Below, piece after piece: positions 49,047 to 61,900 of a DNA stretch of 64,000 nucleotides. How positions within the stretch are numbered: position 1 is the stretch's first letter; every line of letters starts with the position of its first letter. The notes beneath the pieces are model-generated. The model worked only from the letters and a program-made list of their open reading frames with translations. It was not told the origin of the DNA and made no database searches. The stretch comes from OFTM10 sp964344055 (GTDB lineage: Bacteria > Actinomycetota > Acidimicrobiia > Acidimicrobiales > Aldehydirespiratoraceae). The position numbers were made by a program, and so were the translations under genes. The stretch covers positions 4,788 through 68,787 of the forward strand of contig CAYFLT010000015.1 of the NCBI GenBank assembly GCA_964344055.1. The letters are read 5' to 3'.

Positions 49047-49691
49047 TCAGAAGAGCGCGGCGGGATCGATGCCGTCGATGACGAGCCTCCCGACCAGCCA
49101 GGCCCACCGGTCACGCTCATCTCGCTCGGCAACCCGGGTGGGGAGTGATCGATCGGCGGGCCGGTGTCGTGCGATCCACCAACGCTGCAGGAGGGAGCTG
49201 TCTCGGGTGACGTAGTCGGCGGGAACATCGGCCAGCCGATAGCCGAGTCCGAGGTCGAGGCGATGCACCTCCACCTCGCGGCGACGGGCCAGGGGGAGAA
49301 GGCCGGCCGGTTGCGCTCCGCTGAGGAGTCGGACTTCCCGGTCCCAGTCGGAGACCGATCGGAATCGGTCGTCGAGCGCTTCACTCGAGCCCGCGAGGTC
49401 GTCGACGATCGCCGGCCAAGGGCGGGTGGACCCGGCGGCGATTGCCTGGTTCCGGCCTTCCCAGCCATCTTCGTACTGGGGTCGCCCGTCGAGGACCGCG
49501 ATCTGGCTCCGTGCGTTCCCGGCGAGGTGGGTGAGCACTGCGCCGACCGGCCATCCGGGGAGGCGGGTTGGTTGGTCGACGGCGACCGGCCCGGCGGATT
49601 CCAGATCGGCGAGCAGACCGCGATGGCTCACCGCCACGCCGTGTGCCTCGGCGACCGGATCGGTGAAGTCGGAGTAGCTGATGGCGGTCAA
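49047..49691 (-). CDS. mycothiol-dependent maleylpyruvate isomerase family protein
   Basis: This 214-aa protein has the MDMPI/DinB-like N-terminal four-helix bundle: LPGWPVGAVLTHLAGNARSQ holds the conserved Trp and metal His, and EVEVHRLDLGLGY carries the second His and Glu/Asp ligands. Enzymes of this group use mycothiol, the actinobacterial thiol, for isomerisation or S-transfer. The start as drawn is TTG 49691; no ATG or GTG fits better near the conserved helix. It converges on the Hsp70-like gene with 12 bp between stops. Confidence 0.75.
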   Translation of the reverse strand: MTAISYSDFTDPVAEAHGVAVSHRGLLADLESAGPVAVDQPTRLPGWPVGAVLTHLAGNARSQIAVLDGRPQYEDGWEGRNQAIAAGSTRPWPAIVDDLAGSSEALDDRFRSVSDWDREVRLLSGAQPAGLLPLARRREVEVHRLDLGLGYRLADVPADYVTRDSSLLQRWWIARHRPADRSLPTRVAERDERDRWAWLVGRLVIDGIDPAALF

Positions 49692-49762
49692 CGCTAGGAG
49701 CCGGATGGGCTTCGTGCCGTGGGATCCGATCAGACGCGTCCGCGGACGCGTCAGCCCCGGCG

Positions 49763-50551
49763 TCAGTCAGCGCCCGGCTGCCGCGAAGTGAGGCAGTAGG
49801 GCATGCCTGCGGGATCGACCAGGCTTGTCCAGTGGGTCGTCGTCTTGACGATTTGCGCGCCCGCCCGTTGGTGCCGTTCGGTCAGCACCGACACGTGCTC
49901 GCCGCACGAGAGATCCAGGTGCGCCCTCCCGCCGCCGCGATCCTCTGGCCCGAGTCGCTGGATCAGGACTCGAAGAGGAAGCCCCAGAGGTTGTGCGAAC
50001 GAGCGGTATTCGGCGAGTTCGGTCGGGTTGACCGCCCATCCGGTGAGCTGTGACCAGAACTGCACATCGGCATCGAATTGGTCGTGAGGAACGTCGAGGC
50101 AGATCTGGTCGGCCGCGTGTGGGAGCACAGGATCGATTGCCGGGGCGCGTTCCGCCTCGTTGCTGTGGGGAACGATGCAGAACGGCACGCCACCCGGCGT
50201 CTGCAGCACGGCGTGCCCAGGGCGGGCAATGAGGGTTGCGCCCAAGTCGGTCGCCCGCTCGGTCATGGCCGGGATGTCCTCGACGGCAAGGTCGAGGTGC
50301 ACGCGGGCCGGGCCGGCGTCGATGCGCTGCAGTTCGAGGTGAATGTCGCCCGCCTCGGGGATCAACGGGACGAACTCGTCGTGCTCGGGGTGGATTTCCC
50401 CCCGCCGCGTGCTCGTGAGCTCCACCCAGAAGTCGCCCGCCACGTCGAAGAGGGCCGCAGGGATGTCGATCACGGCGTTGAACCACTTGATCAGCTGACG
50501 CTGTCCGGTGCGGGGAACTTCGATCCTTTGCGCCGCGGGTGACGGTTCCAC
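49763..50551 (-). CDS. two-domain VOC (glyoxalase-like) family protein
   Basis: This 262-aa protein has two VOC halves. The first begins QLIKWFNAVIDIPAALFDVA and ends HAVLQTPGGVPFCIVPH; the second begins ADQICLDVPHDQFDADVQFW and ends SLVDPAGMPYCLTSRQ. Each ends with the typical DP.G..(Y/F)C strand. Function unknown. GTG 50551 is preferred over upstream starts because TAGGGT lies exactly 7 nt before it. Confidence 0.75.
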   Translation of the reverse strand: MEPSPAAQRIEVPRTGQRQLIKWFNAVIDIPAALFDVAGDFWVELTSTRRGEIHPEHDEFVPLIPEAGDIHLELQRIDAGPARVHLDLAVEDIPAMTERATDLGATLIARPGHAVLQTPGGVPFCIVPHSNEAERAPAIDPVLPHAADQICLDVPHDQFDADVQFWSQLTGWAVNPTELAEYRSFAQPLGLPLRVLIQRLGPEDRGGGRAHLDLSCGEHVSVLTERHQRAGAQIVKTTTHWTSLVDPAGMPYCLTSRQPGAD

Positions 50552-50558
50552 AGTTGCG

Positions 50559-50564
50559 ACCCTA
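50559..50564 (-). promoter_or_regulatory. -10 hexamer TAGGGT, leaderless-type
   Basis: On the minus strand TAGGGT is 7 nt before the GTG of the two-domain VOC protein. Confidence 0.5.
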
Positions 50565-50675
50565 CTGGGGTGGAAAGTGGCAGGACGGAGCAGCGGCCGC
50601 CAACTCGCGAGATGATTCACTCCACATCGACCCAACGGTCCCACCGCGTAGTGCCACAGCCGCGTCGAGCAGACC

Positions 50676-51104
<429 letters not shown>

Positions 51105-51121
51105 CGCGCAGGGGGGTTTGA

Positions 51122-51304
51122 GGGGGTCCAGGCCGTATTGGCTGGTGGGCCGATCCGGCGTTTGCCCAGGTCAGAGGCGGTTTTCTGTCCGAGGCGTTTC
51201 GACGGGCTCTGGCGGGTCAGGGGTTCTTTGTGATCACCGTCTGGCCACGGCGGAGCCGTCAGGCCGGCGACCGTGTGGTCCGCTGGTTGCTCCATTCCGG
51301 GTGA
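51122..51304 (+). pseudogene. 3' gene fragment of unknown family
   Basis: One frame reads WADPAFAQVRGGFLSEAFRR then ALAGQGFFVITVWPRRSRQA and VVRWLLHSG before TGA 51304. Composition and hydrophobic pattern look like real protein, but no start codon is available after the in-frame stop at 51119-51121. It begins 19 bp beyond the tRNA fragment, consistent with a gene cut by the same recombination event. The family is not recognised. Confidence 0.35.
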
Positions 51305-51477
51305 GCCGGCTTCCCCAGGACGGGTGTGGATATGGGCGGGTCCGACAGCCTCGGAGGCGCTCTAGTTCGCCGGGAGTGCAGCGCGAGCGTTGGCCTTGGT
51401 CGCCGGTATTCCCGGGCGGCTACCCGGGGGCTTGAGACCGCCGAGGCAACGCCGAGTTGGTGACCTGTTCGGTGGTG

Positions 51478-51801
51478 TCAGTGGTCTGGATCGGCCGGTT
51501 CGTGCAGCCAGATCGACAACGTGATCGGGATCACCACGGTCGGGTCCTGGTCGTCGACCTTCGCGATTAGGTCGAAACTCTCGACGGTGCGGGCGTTGTC
51601 GATACGGAGCCGGCGACGACCGGGAGCGATGATCTCGAGCACGTCGAAGGCCTCGGCGAGATAGTCCAAAATGTCGTCGGTGAGGTCATAGCGGATGAAG
51701 TCGTCGGCGCAGTAGCGGCCCTGTTCGAGGTCACGGGTCGCGGGGAGCTGCAGACGAGCTTCGGCTTCGAGCCATGCCCGCGCGTGCGGGTCGATCTGCA
51801 C
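51478..51801 (-). CDS. hypothetical protein, 107 aa (second gene of a small operon)
   Basis: This acidic, soluble protein starts with GTG 51801, 9 bp after the upstream stop, with AGG close before it. It reads HARAWLEAEARLQLPATRDL, then DDFIRYDLTDDILDYLAEAF and a beta-rich end PTVVIPITLSIWLHEP. No known family is recognised. Together with the 76-aa gene it forms a compact two-gene unit inside the decayed island; such pairs are sometimes toxin-antitoxin or defence accessories, but there is no motif to support that here. Confidence 0.5.
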   Translation of the reverse strand: MQIDPHARAWLEAEARLQLPATRDLEQGRYCADDFIRYDLTDDILDYLAEAFDVLEIIAPGRRRLRIDNARTVESFDLIAKVDDQDPTVVIPITLSIWLHEPADPDH

Positions 51802-51810
51802 CCTGGAGAC

Positions 51811-52041
51811 CTACTGCTGATTCGGAATCAACTGCTCACGCCGGGTCTCAGCATCACCGAGACGCTCCAACAGAACGGCTCGCTGCTGAGGTGTCTCCGC
51901 AGGGTTGCGAGTGACGTAGCGATGCCCCGAGTCAGCTGCCGCGAGCTCCTCGTCGCTCAGCCCATCGAGATATGCCATCTCCGCCAGGCGCCCCTCAACC
52001 GTTGAACGGTCGAACTGAGGCGTCTCGTGGCTCAGATCCAT
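51811..52041 (-). CDS. hypothetical protein, 76 aa (first gene of a small operon)
   Basis: This small acidic, helical protein reads FDRSTVEGRLAEMAYLDGLS then DEELAAADSGHRYVTRNPAE and TPQQRAVLLERLGDAETRRE. No family is recognised. ATG 52041 has TAGGGT exactly 6 nt upstream, the same leaderless layout as the chromosomal genes, which supports expression. The 107-aa gene follows directly. Confidence 0.55.
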   Translation of the reverse strand: MDLSHETPQFDRSTVEGRLAEMAYLDGLSDEELAAADSGHRYVTRNPAETPQQRAVLLERLGDAETRREQLIPNQQ

Positions 52042-52047
52042 GAGACA

Positions 52048-52053
52048 ACCCTA
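52048..52053 (-). promoter_or_regulatory. -10 hexamer TAGGGT, leaderless-type
   Basis: On the minus strand TAGGGT is 6 nt before the ATG of the 76-aa protein. Confidence 0.5.
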
Positions 52054-52143
52054 GCCGCGGGCACCAATGCGCCACAGAACGGCACTGATGCGGTGCCCTT
52101 CAGCGAGGGTCGATGGAGTGGTCAACGAGCTAGCTTCGTGAGC

Positions 52144-52260
52144 GTGGCGGAGCATCTGGTCCTGAGGTTGGCGAGGCGATGCGTCGACTTCATTGCCGGG
52201 ATGGTCCTGTTCGCTCCGATTGTCGTCGTGCCGCCCCTGTTGTCGGCTCGGTTGTCCTGA
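52144..52260 (+). CDS. possible 38-aa membrane peptide
   Basis: From GTG 52144 the frame reads AEHLVLRLARRCVDFIAGMV and LFAPIVVVPPLLSARLS. It has one hydrophobic helix after a basic stretch. TAGCTT lies 7 nt before the GTG. It could equally be chance in a decaying region. Confidence 0.22.
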   Translation: MAEHLVLRLARRCVDFIAGMVLFAPIVVVPPLLSARLS

Positions 52261-52985
<725 letters not shown>

Positions 52986-55900
52986 CTACGTCGTCTCGGC
53001 CAGCTCCCTCGCGAGCTCCTTGAAGTGGGCGTAGGCGGCGTCGAAATCGTCGACATCCCATTGCTCCTGGCGGGCGAACTTGCCGTCCTGCTCCAGGGCA
53101 ACCATAAGCAACGTCATAGCCAGCGGGTCGTTGCCCGCACCACCTCGCCAGATCTCCAATCGTGAGAAGACCACATGGTCCGCGAGGGCGTGCACCTTGC
53201 GGAACACCACGTTCCCGTAGTCGTCGCCCGCGGCGGTCATGTGGTCGACCTTGACGCTGCCATCGCCCGCGTCGATGGCTCCGAGGAAGTTGTGCGCCAC
53301 GACCTCAAAATCATCAGCGAGCACGACCGCCAACCGCTCAGGATCAGGAGGATGATGGGCAGCAGCCGCTTCGGCCAGGACGTCAGCCCCGATTGGGCAC
53401 CGGTCACCGAGTAGCCGGATCCACGCCCGATCGAGATCGGCCAGCGCCGGCCCGAGCTGGTCAGCCTCGTACTCGGCAGTGGACCACCCGCCGGGTTCCG
53501 CGGTCACGAGAACGAGCTGCGGCTCACGACCATCGGAGGGTTGGGCCACCAGCGCGGCCAGATCCAATCGAACGGCGACGACCTCTCGCTCGTCTGCGGG
53601 ACGTTCCGCGTCGAGCCAGCGGGTGGCTGCGTTGACGAGCTCGGGCGTGAGTAGGTCGTCGGCAGCGCGAAGCTCGGCCTCGAGCTCGTCGTAGCGGGCA
53701 TTGGCGGCCTCGATGTCGTCGATGTCCCAGGTTTCGGTGAGATCGATCAGTCCGCCGACTTCTCGACCGAGCCCCACATACTCCGACTTCCAGCGGTCGC
53801 CTCCGCTTCGCAGGGTCATGCTGCTGACGATGAACTGGATCAGATGATCGGTGACCCGGAGCACCTTGGCGATCACCGTGTGGTGACCCTCGTTGATCGA
53901 CGTCTGGATGTCGACGGCCTCATCCACTCCGGACGACGACGCCATGGCAAACAACTCCGAGTGGATCTCCATCACGTAGTCAGGCGCCATCAGCGCCGCC
54001 ATGGCCTCGGCGTAACGGCGATCGAGTGCCCGTAGCGCCGTCGGCAGCTCCTCTACCGCGAACCGGTGGTCGGCAACGAGATCACCGGAGCCCGAGACGG
54101 TCACTAGCGCCAGCTCCGTACCATCGTCGGCCTCGACCTCAACGAGCGCGTGCTGATCAGCCCTGACCGCGATGACGTCGTCGACCACATCGAAGTCTCG
54201 TTCCATGATCGTCGTGGCACGATTCACGAGCTCGATCGACACCGCTGGCTCGCCGCCGAGCTGGTCGGATGTCAGCTCAGCGAATCTCGCCAAGGCCTCC
54301 TCGAGCCGATCCTCGTCGAAGATCTCGCCCCGGGTCAGCTTGCCGTTCCTCACCGTGCAGAGAGAGGTCGAGAGGTTCGACTCCAGATAGTCGTCCCCAG
54401 GGTGGCCCCGCAGGGTGGCGAACGAGGCCACGAAGCCGTGGTCGTCGAACGCATGGACGACCTGGGCGAGGAAGACCCCGAGCTCGTCCCCGAGGCCACC
54501 GAATGCGAGCCATCCGGCCCGGCCGCCGGAATGGGTGCTCAGCCAGCGATGATCGACAGACTCGAAGTCGTCGGCGGTGAGGGCCGCGAGCGCTTCCGTG
54601 TCGCCGGCGCGGATGGCCTTCACCGCTTCGACAATCGCCTCGCCGTTCTGTGGAGCCATGGAGGGATCGAGCTCGAGCCACCGAGAGTCGAGGTGATCCA
54701 TCGCCGAGGTGAGCTGGTCGTCGCCGAACTGGCGGACACGGACTAGCTGTCCGATCTCGTCGATCTCTTCGAGGCTGTACAGCCAGGTGCCATCGGAGAG
54801 GCGCATGTCGATGAGGGCAAGGCGTTCACCCCGAACCGCCACCACATGGCGGGCGGGACCGCCGAACCCTGCGGTCCGCAGATCGTCCTGCGAAACAACG
54901 CTGGTGGTGGTCCCGTCGGCGTGCTCGACGAGACAATGCGGCGACACGATGCCGGCGAGGGCCAGGGTGCGGCGGGACCGGGCGAGCATGTTGACTGCAC
55001 CCCCGATGACCACCGCGCGGCACGTGTCGAGCGGCGTCAGCCGGGCTTTCAATTCGTCGTCTCGGGCCAGCGCCCCAGCCAGGTCGGACTCGTCGAACTG
55101 CTCGATACGCGTCGCGTGGCCGGAGGCCGGATTCATGCAGCTAACGATGATGTGACCCTGCGTCGGAGTGGCGCCCTCGGTCGTCCTCGTCCGGTGGCGC
55201 TGCGAGAACACCCCGCCATTGGGCGAGACTCGGTAGTAGCGCTCGTTCACCGCCACCGATGATTCGACTGACTCGTCCAATGAGCGAAGACGGTCGGCCC
55301 ATTCATCGAGTCCATGATTGGGCCAGCCGAGCGGGCGATGATCGACGACCTCGACGTTCGGGTCGAGCTTGTCGACGATGCCCTCGAGCTCCCTCTCACC
55401 CACGGCCCGGTTCAGGTCGGCGTATTCACCGAGCGAGAGGGCTTCGACCGGATCGCGGTCGGCCTGGTGGCTTCGTTCCAGCTCGGCCACCGCCGCCGCC
55501 AGGTCGTCGGCTTCGAAAACCACCCGCCGCTGCAACAGGCCGTCATCGTTCCATTCGTTCAGCACCAGCCACGCCAAGGTCAGTTCGTCGTCACCGGCGA
55601 CGAGCTCGACCGCGGTGAGCGAGAGGTGCTCGCCCCGCACTGCGATGGGATCGGTTCGGCCGACCCATTCGAGGTGATCAAGACCGACACCAGTGGGCGA
55701 CGAGAGTGCAGCCAGGACGTCGTCCTTGCCCCGGTAGGTCCCGCCGACCACCCCACGGTGATCCTCCATGATCACATCGTCGGCCATGAGGTGGGAAAGA
55801 CCGGTGCCATCGGCCCACCTCGGGATCAGTTCGCTCGAGAGCCGGTGCGCCTCGTTCCAGTGCTCGGGCTCGGGCTGACCGACTGCCGCTTCGTACACGG

Positions 55901-58900
55901 CGAGAGCCCGATCGACATCGCCGAGCGGGAAGCCCTCCGAGCGAATGAACTGGCCGTCCTCTATCAACATCACGCCGGTTGAAGCGGAGGATTCGACGGC
56001 GTCGATCCCATCGTGCCCTCTGAGGCGCATCGCGGAAACCACGAAGCCGCGGTCGCTGATCGCGTGGACCTCGCGGCCGACCTGAATCCCCTCATCCAGT
56101 GAGGAACCTGCCCTGATGAACTCGAGATATCCGGCGCGATCCAGGCTCCCAAGAGAGACTGGCCGGTGATCGACGATAGTGAAATCCGCGTGCAGGAATG
56201 GGGCGAAGGTCTCGGCGTCGACCGCTCGCAGGGCACTCATTGCCTCGAGGATCATCGGTCCGTTCTCGGGCGCAATCGACGGATCGAGTTCGAACCAGCG
56301 CTCCTCGAGCGCGTTCACGGCAGCGAGGAACTGGTCCTCGCCGAACTGCCGCACCGAAACCAGCCGATCGACCTCGTCGATCTCCTCGAGGCTGTAGATC
56401 CACGTGCCATCGGCGAGACGCACGTCGATGAGGGCGAGGTGACCGCCACGGATGGCGACGACCTTCCGATCAACACTGCCGAACCCGAGGGCTTCGAGCC
56501 GAGCAGTGGCGTCGGCGGCTGCCGCGACGATTGGCTCCTCTGAGGCGACATCGACTTCCGGGGCCAGGAGCCGCGTTTCGGCGAGGTCGAGCCGACCGAC
56601 GGCGAATCCGACGGCTCCCCCCACCCGGACGGCCCGGTTGGCCAGGTCGCCCGACTGCATCACGTCGATCTCGTGGCAGCGCTCGAGGGCGGAATCGAGA
56701 TCGTCTGGACCGTACTCGTCGATCCAGCGCAGAAGACCGGTCGGCGCGTCGAACCCGTAGACCTGCAGCGACCGTGAGCTTCCGGGCGCATCCTCGCCGA
56801 TGCCGGCACGCACGACGTGGGTGCTGCAGATGACCCCGGGTGACACCACATGGTCGCGTTCCATCCACAACTGCGGCGTTCCGTGGCCATGAAGCGAGCC
56901 GAAGCGACGGTTCGTATCCTCCGCGGTGAGCACACCCCAACCGACGGGCCGATGGTCGACGAGAACCATCTCCGGATGGAAGCCGTGCTGCATCTCGTGG
57001 TACTGGTCGTTTGACACCAGCCGCATACCCCGACTGCGGACGACGATGTGTGCGGCGGCCACCGGGTCCAAGGTCTCGGCGTACAAACGATCGAGTTCCT
57101 CGACCGCGGCCATGACATCGTCGGCATCGAACACCACCGCTCGGATCAACTTGTCCCCACTGCGCTGGGCCAGGCCGAGGAACCTCGACTCCGCTCCAGT
57201 CGACTCGTAGGTGAGCGCTGCCTCCACGACTACGAGGTCGTCCCCACGCGCCGCGATCGGCGCGCCCACTACGAGTCGAGGGGATCCGACCTGTGAGCTG
57301 ACCTCCAGCTCCCGCATTCTCTGGGCGATGTCACCCCCGGGCGTGCCCACGATCTTCTGGCGGTCCTCGAAGACGTAGTCGGCGCCGAGGTTGGTGGCCC
57401 ACCCGTCGAAGTCGGACTCGTTCAACAGGGCGAGCTGGCGGCTGACGAGCCGATGGGCCCCATTCCAGAACTCGGGTTCCGATGACCGGATGGCCAGTTC
57501 CTCGAACCGGGCCATGGCTCCATCGAGGTCGTCGTGGGCCAACAGTTCGACGCTCGCGACCTGACCGTCGCGTACCTCCGCGAGGGTGAGACTCACCTGA
57601 CCCTCGAAGAGCGATCCGGCCTCGCCGTCGTAGAGCGCGCTTCGCGCGAGGACTGCGTTGTCGGCACTTGCCACGACCTCGACCGGGATCAACTCCGCCT
57701 GCGTCGTGGCGTTCTCGAGGATGCTGAGATTGGCCGCTTTGGTCAGCTCCCCCCACCCAAGTTCGCGATCATCGACCGCCACGTAGTCGTCGGTGGTGAT
57801 CGCGGCGAAGCGATCGACGTCTTTCGCACGGTTTGCCCCGGCGAACTCGTCCGCCACCCGCAGTGAGTCATGAGGTACCGGGCGCGCCAGCGTCCGGGCC
57901 GAGAAGTGGTCGACGGCTTGGCGCAGGCGGTCCGCACCGAACACCTGCCAATCAGCCAGCAGCCCGTCGCCATCGAGCTCTTCCACCGAGAAGCCCCACG
58001 TCCCGTCGGCGAGCTGCACCTCCAGCAACGACAACCAATCCTGATGAACCGCCAGCAGGCGCCGCTCGGTGATGCCGAACGGTGAGCGTGGATCGGCCAG
58101 CAGCCGCTCGGGGTCGGCTACGACGGCTGTGATTTCGCCGACGCCTCCCCGAACGATCACGTTGACCAGCCCACCGACCACCACCGCCTCGTTGGGTCGC
58201 GGCCACCCGACCACGCGCTCCGCCCGGCATTCATCGAGACTCGCCGACGCGGCATCGACCTGGTCCGCGTCGAAGAACTCACTGCGGACGGTGAGTCCCG
58301 TGACCGGGTCGCCCACGCCGACCACGAGAAGCCTGCTGGTCTGCTCGGAGCCGTCGTCTCCGATGAACCGGAAGACCTCGGTCAGGATCATGATGCCTTC
58401 GTCGGGGACGATCGAGTGGAACGCCTCCACCACCACAACGAGCGAATCCGATGCGTCGAAGAGTGAGCGAAACCTCTCCCTCATGTCATCCAGCCCCTGG
58501 GTGGGCCAGCCGATCTGGCGGTGGTCGATGGCTTCGATACTCGGCGCGAGACCAGCGAGGAGCCGGTCCAGGTCTTTGCGGCCGTACGCCTGGGTGAGAC
58601 TCGAGAACGCCCTGACGTAGAGCCGCTCGATCGGGTCGAGCTCCAGGGCATAGATGTCGTCGAGCGCTTCGAGAGCGGCGACGAGGTCCTTCCGGTCGAA
58701 GAGGACGACCAGGTCGACCTGGCGCCCCGACACGCGGGACAAGGCGAGGAACTCGACCTGAGCGTCGATGCTGTGATCAGCGGGTGTCATCTCGACGCCC
58801 AGTAAGGCGAGGTCCGACCCGCGTATCGCAATCACTTCTGACCGCGCTGTGTACCGATCCGTACCCAATACGGGCTGCCGTAAGCCATCGACGACCGTCT

Positions 58901-61900
58901 CGCGGCCTTCGTATCGAGCATCCTGGCCGGACCGGCGATCGTCGAGCACAAGCTCGGGCGTGGTGCACGCCGTGAACCTGTCGTGATCACCGCCGGCGAT
59001 CGACCGTGCGAGCTCGACTGCGGCGCGCGCCGAGGCGTTCCAGCGCTCGTCACCGGTGGGAGAACTCGCAGGCTCCGATGACGTCCCCGCCAGCGCCTCG
59101 AACCGGACCATGGCTCCATCGAGGTCGTCCTCGGCCAACAGCTCGATCCTGGCGACCTGACCGTTGCAGACCTCCAAGAGGCCGAGATTGACCTGACCCT
59201 CGAAGAGCGCACCGGCCTCGCCGTCGTAGATCGCGTTCCGCGCGAGGACTGCGTTGTCGGCGCTTGCCACGATCTCGACAGAGATCAGCACCCCCGGTGC
59301 CTTGGCGTTTTCGAGGTTTTCGAGGATGGCGAGGTTGTCGGTCTTGGCCAGCTCCCCGTACCCGAGCTCCCGATCATCGACCAACACGTAGTCGTCGGTG
59401 GTGATCGCAGCGAAGCGATCAACGTCCCTCGCACGGGTTGCCCCGGCGAACTCGAGGGTGACCCGCAGCGACTCGTGAGGAATCGGGCGCACCATCGCCC
59501 GGGCCGAGAGATGGTCGGCGGCTTCGAGCAGACGGTCGGCGCCGAACACCTGCCAATCTTCGAGGAGCCCGTCGTCGTCGAGCTCTTCCACCGAGAAACC
59601 CCACGTGCCGTCGGCGAGCTGCACCTCCAGCAACGACAGCCAATCCTGGTGAACCGCCAGCACCCGCCGCTCGGTGACCCCGAACGGCGAGCGTGGATCG
59701 GCCAGTAGCCGGTCGGGGTCGGCGGCCACCTCGGCTATTCCGGCCTCGCCCGTCCGCGCGATGGCGTTGACGATGCCGCCGACGACCACGGCCGTGTTCG
59801 GCCGTGGTGACGACGCCTCGCGTTCGCGTTGGATCTCCTCATGACGGGCCAGCGCTCGATCGACTTCGAGCTCGTCGAAGAACTCGTGCCTGACGGCGAG
59901 CCCGGTCGCCAGGTCGTTGACGTAGAGGTTCACGAAGCGGCTGACCTGCTCGGAACCGTCCTCCCCTCCGAAGCGCCAGACCTGCATGTACACGCCAACA
60001 CCATGAGGCGTCGCAGCGAAGATGCTCTCGGCAAAGCCGACGACGGTGTCGGAGACGTCCAGGAGCGAACGGATTCGCTCCGTCCACTCGCCGTACCCCT
60101 GCACCGGCCAGGCCGCCGGGCGATGATCGACCACCTCGAGATGCGGCGAGAAGGTGGCGAGGATCTGGTCGGCGTCCTTGCGATGGACCGCCTGCATGAA
60201 ACCCGAGAGCCGCTGGTGATCGAGCCTCCGGGGGAAGTCGAGCGTCTTGGCGTGGAGGCCGTGGAGCTCGGTGAGTGCGTCGGTGAGATCGTCGGGAGCG
60301 AAGACGATCAGCCGCCCGATCCGCCCCGTCGGCCCTTCCTCGACGATGACGAGCGAGGTGTTGACCTCCCCGCCCGGGTAGGTGGTGGTGGCGGTGCCGA
60401 GATAGCCGTGGTCGCGAACCGCGATCAGTGGACCGCGGTGGATCGTGGGGGCCTGCAAGCTTCCGAGGGCGAGGGCAGTTGAGCGGAAGCCGTCGAGATC
60501 GACCGCCGGGAAGGACACCGACGAGCGTCGGTCCTGGCGCTCGAAGTCCGGCTCGAAGAGCTCGTCTCGGATGGTGTCGAAGTCGTCGTCGAAGAGGCGC
60601 TCGACGAAGACGTCCGTGAGCCGCTCCAGCGGATGCTGCAGTGTCGTCGGGGTCTCGATGGTCTGGGCCGGCGGTGATGGTGGGCGTTCGCGGCCCTCTT
60701 GTTGTGCGACGTCGACGGCAACAACCGTTGCGCCCTTCTGCTCGTACAACGCCGCCGCCTCGGCTGTTGCGGCCGTAGCACTGCCCACGTTCCCGGCGGT
60801 ACCCAGGACCCGAGCCAGGCTGGCGACCGCGTTGGCATGGTCGACCAGGATGTCGGTGCCTGCGGCGAGACGGACGGCCTCCTCGGCCAGTGTGATCGCC
60901 TCGTCGTGGTCGCCGCGGGCGGCGAGCACTTCGGCCTGGACGGAACGGCTGACGATCGCGGTCTGGGGGTTCTGCCCGGCCAGGGCGTCGCTCTCGGCCG
61001 CCAGCGCTTCGGCCTCGTCGAGGCGACCCTGCAGCAGCAGGGCCCGGGCGAGATGGGCCGCGGCCTGGCCGGTATCGGCGCCGATGCCCATCCGGCCGAG
61101 CCCCGAATGGGCCCGGCGCAGGTGCGGCTCGGCGGCAACCGGGTCGTCGGCCAACAGCTCGACTAGGCCGGCGTACATCTCGGTCTCCAACAGCCCGTGG
61201 CCGAGGCCGAGCTCTTCGAGCGAGGTCCGCGCCGAGTCGAGCATCGTACGGGCGGTGTCGTGGCGACCCCGCAGGGCCTCGAGCACGGCCTGGCATCGCA
61301 TCGACGTCGCCTCCACCGCCGGCGACCCGCTGGTGATACGTAGCAGCCGCACCACGTCGAGACAACGACCCCCGGCCCGCGGCACCGGACTGGGGCCCCA
61401 CAAGGCGGCGATCGGAGCGGCCCCCAGCACCGCGGTGACCCGCCGGCGATCGTCGACCGCTCTCGCCGCCGACAGGGCCAGATCGAGCTCACCCTCGCAG
61501 TCGCCGATGCGACCGAGCCGGGCCAGCGCGGCCGCTCGCTGGAGCCGGGCCTTGGCCACCCCGGCCTGATCGCCGAGCTCATCGAGCTGCCGGGCCGCGG
61601 CGTCGGCGCGGTGCTCGGCACCCTGCAAGCCCTCCGGATCGGTGTAGATGGTCAGCTCGGCCCGGAAACACTCGACCCACGCCTCCAGACGGGCATTGCC
61701 GGCGGCGACCTCGCCGAGGCGGTCGACCAGCGGCGCTCCGGCCGCCACATTCCGGGTCCCCAGCAGCGCCTCACAGGCCACCAGCAGGAGCTCGGCCACG
61801 CCCGGGCTGTCGTCGCCGACGCAGTCGAGGGCCCGGGCCGCCAGCGCACCTGCTGCGGCCAGGTCTTCGCGTTCCAGCGCCCGCTCGGCCGCAGTGGAGA

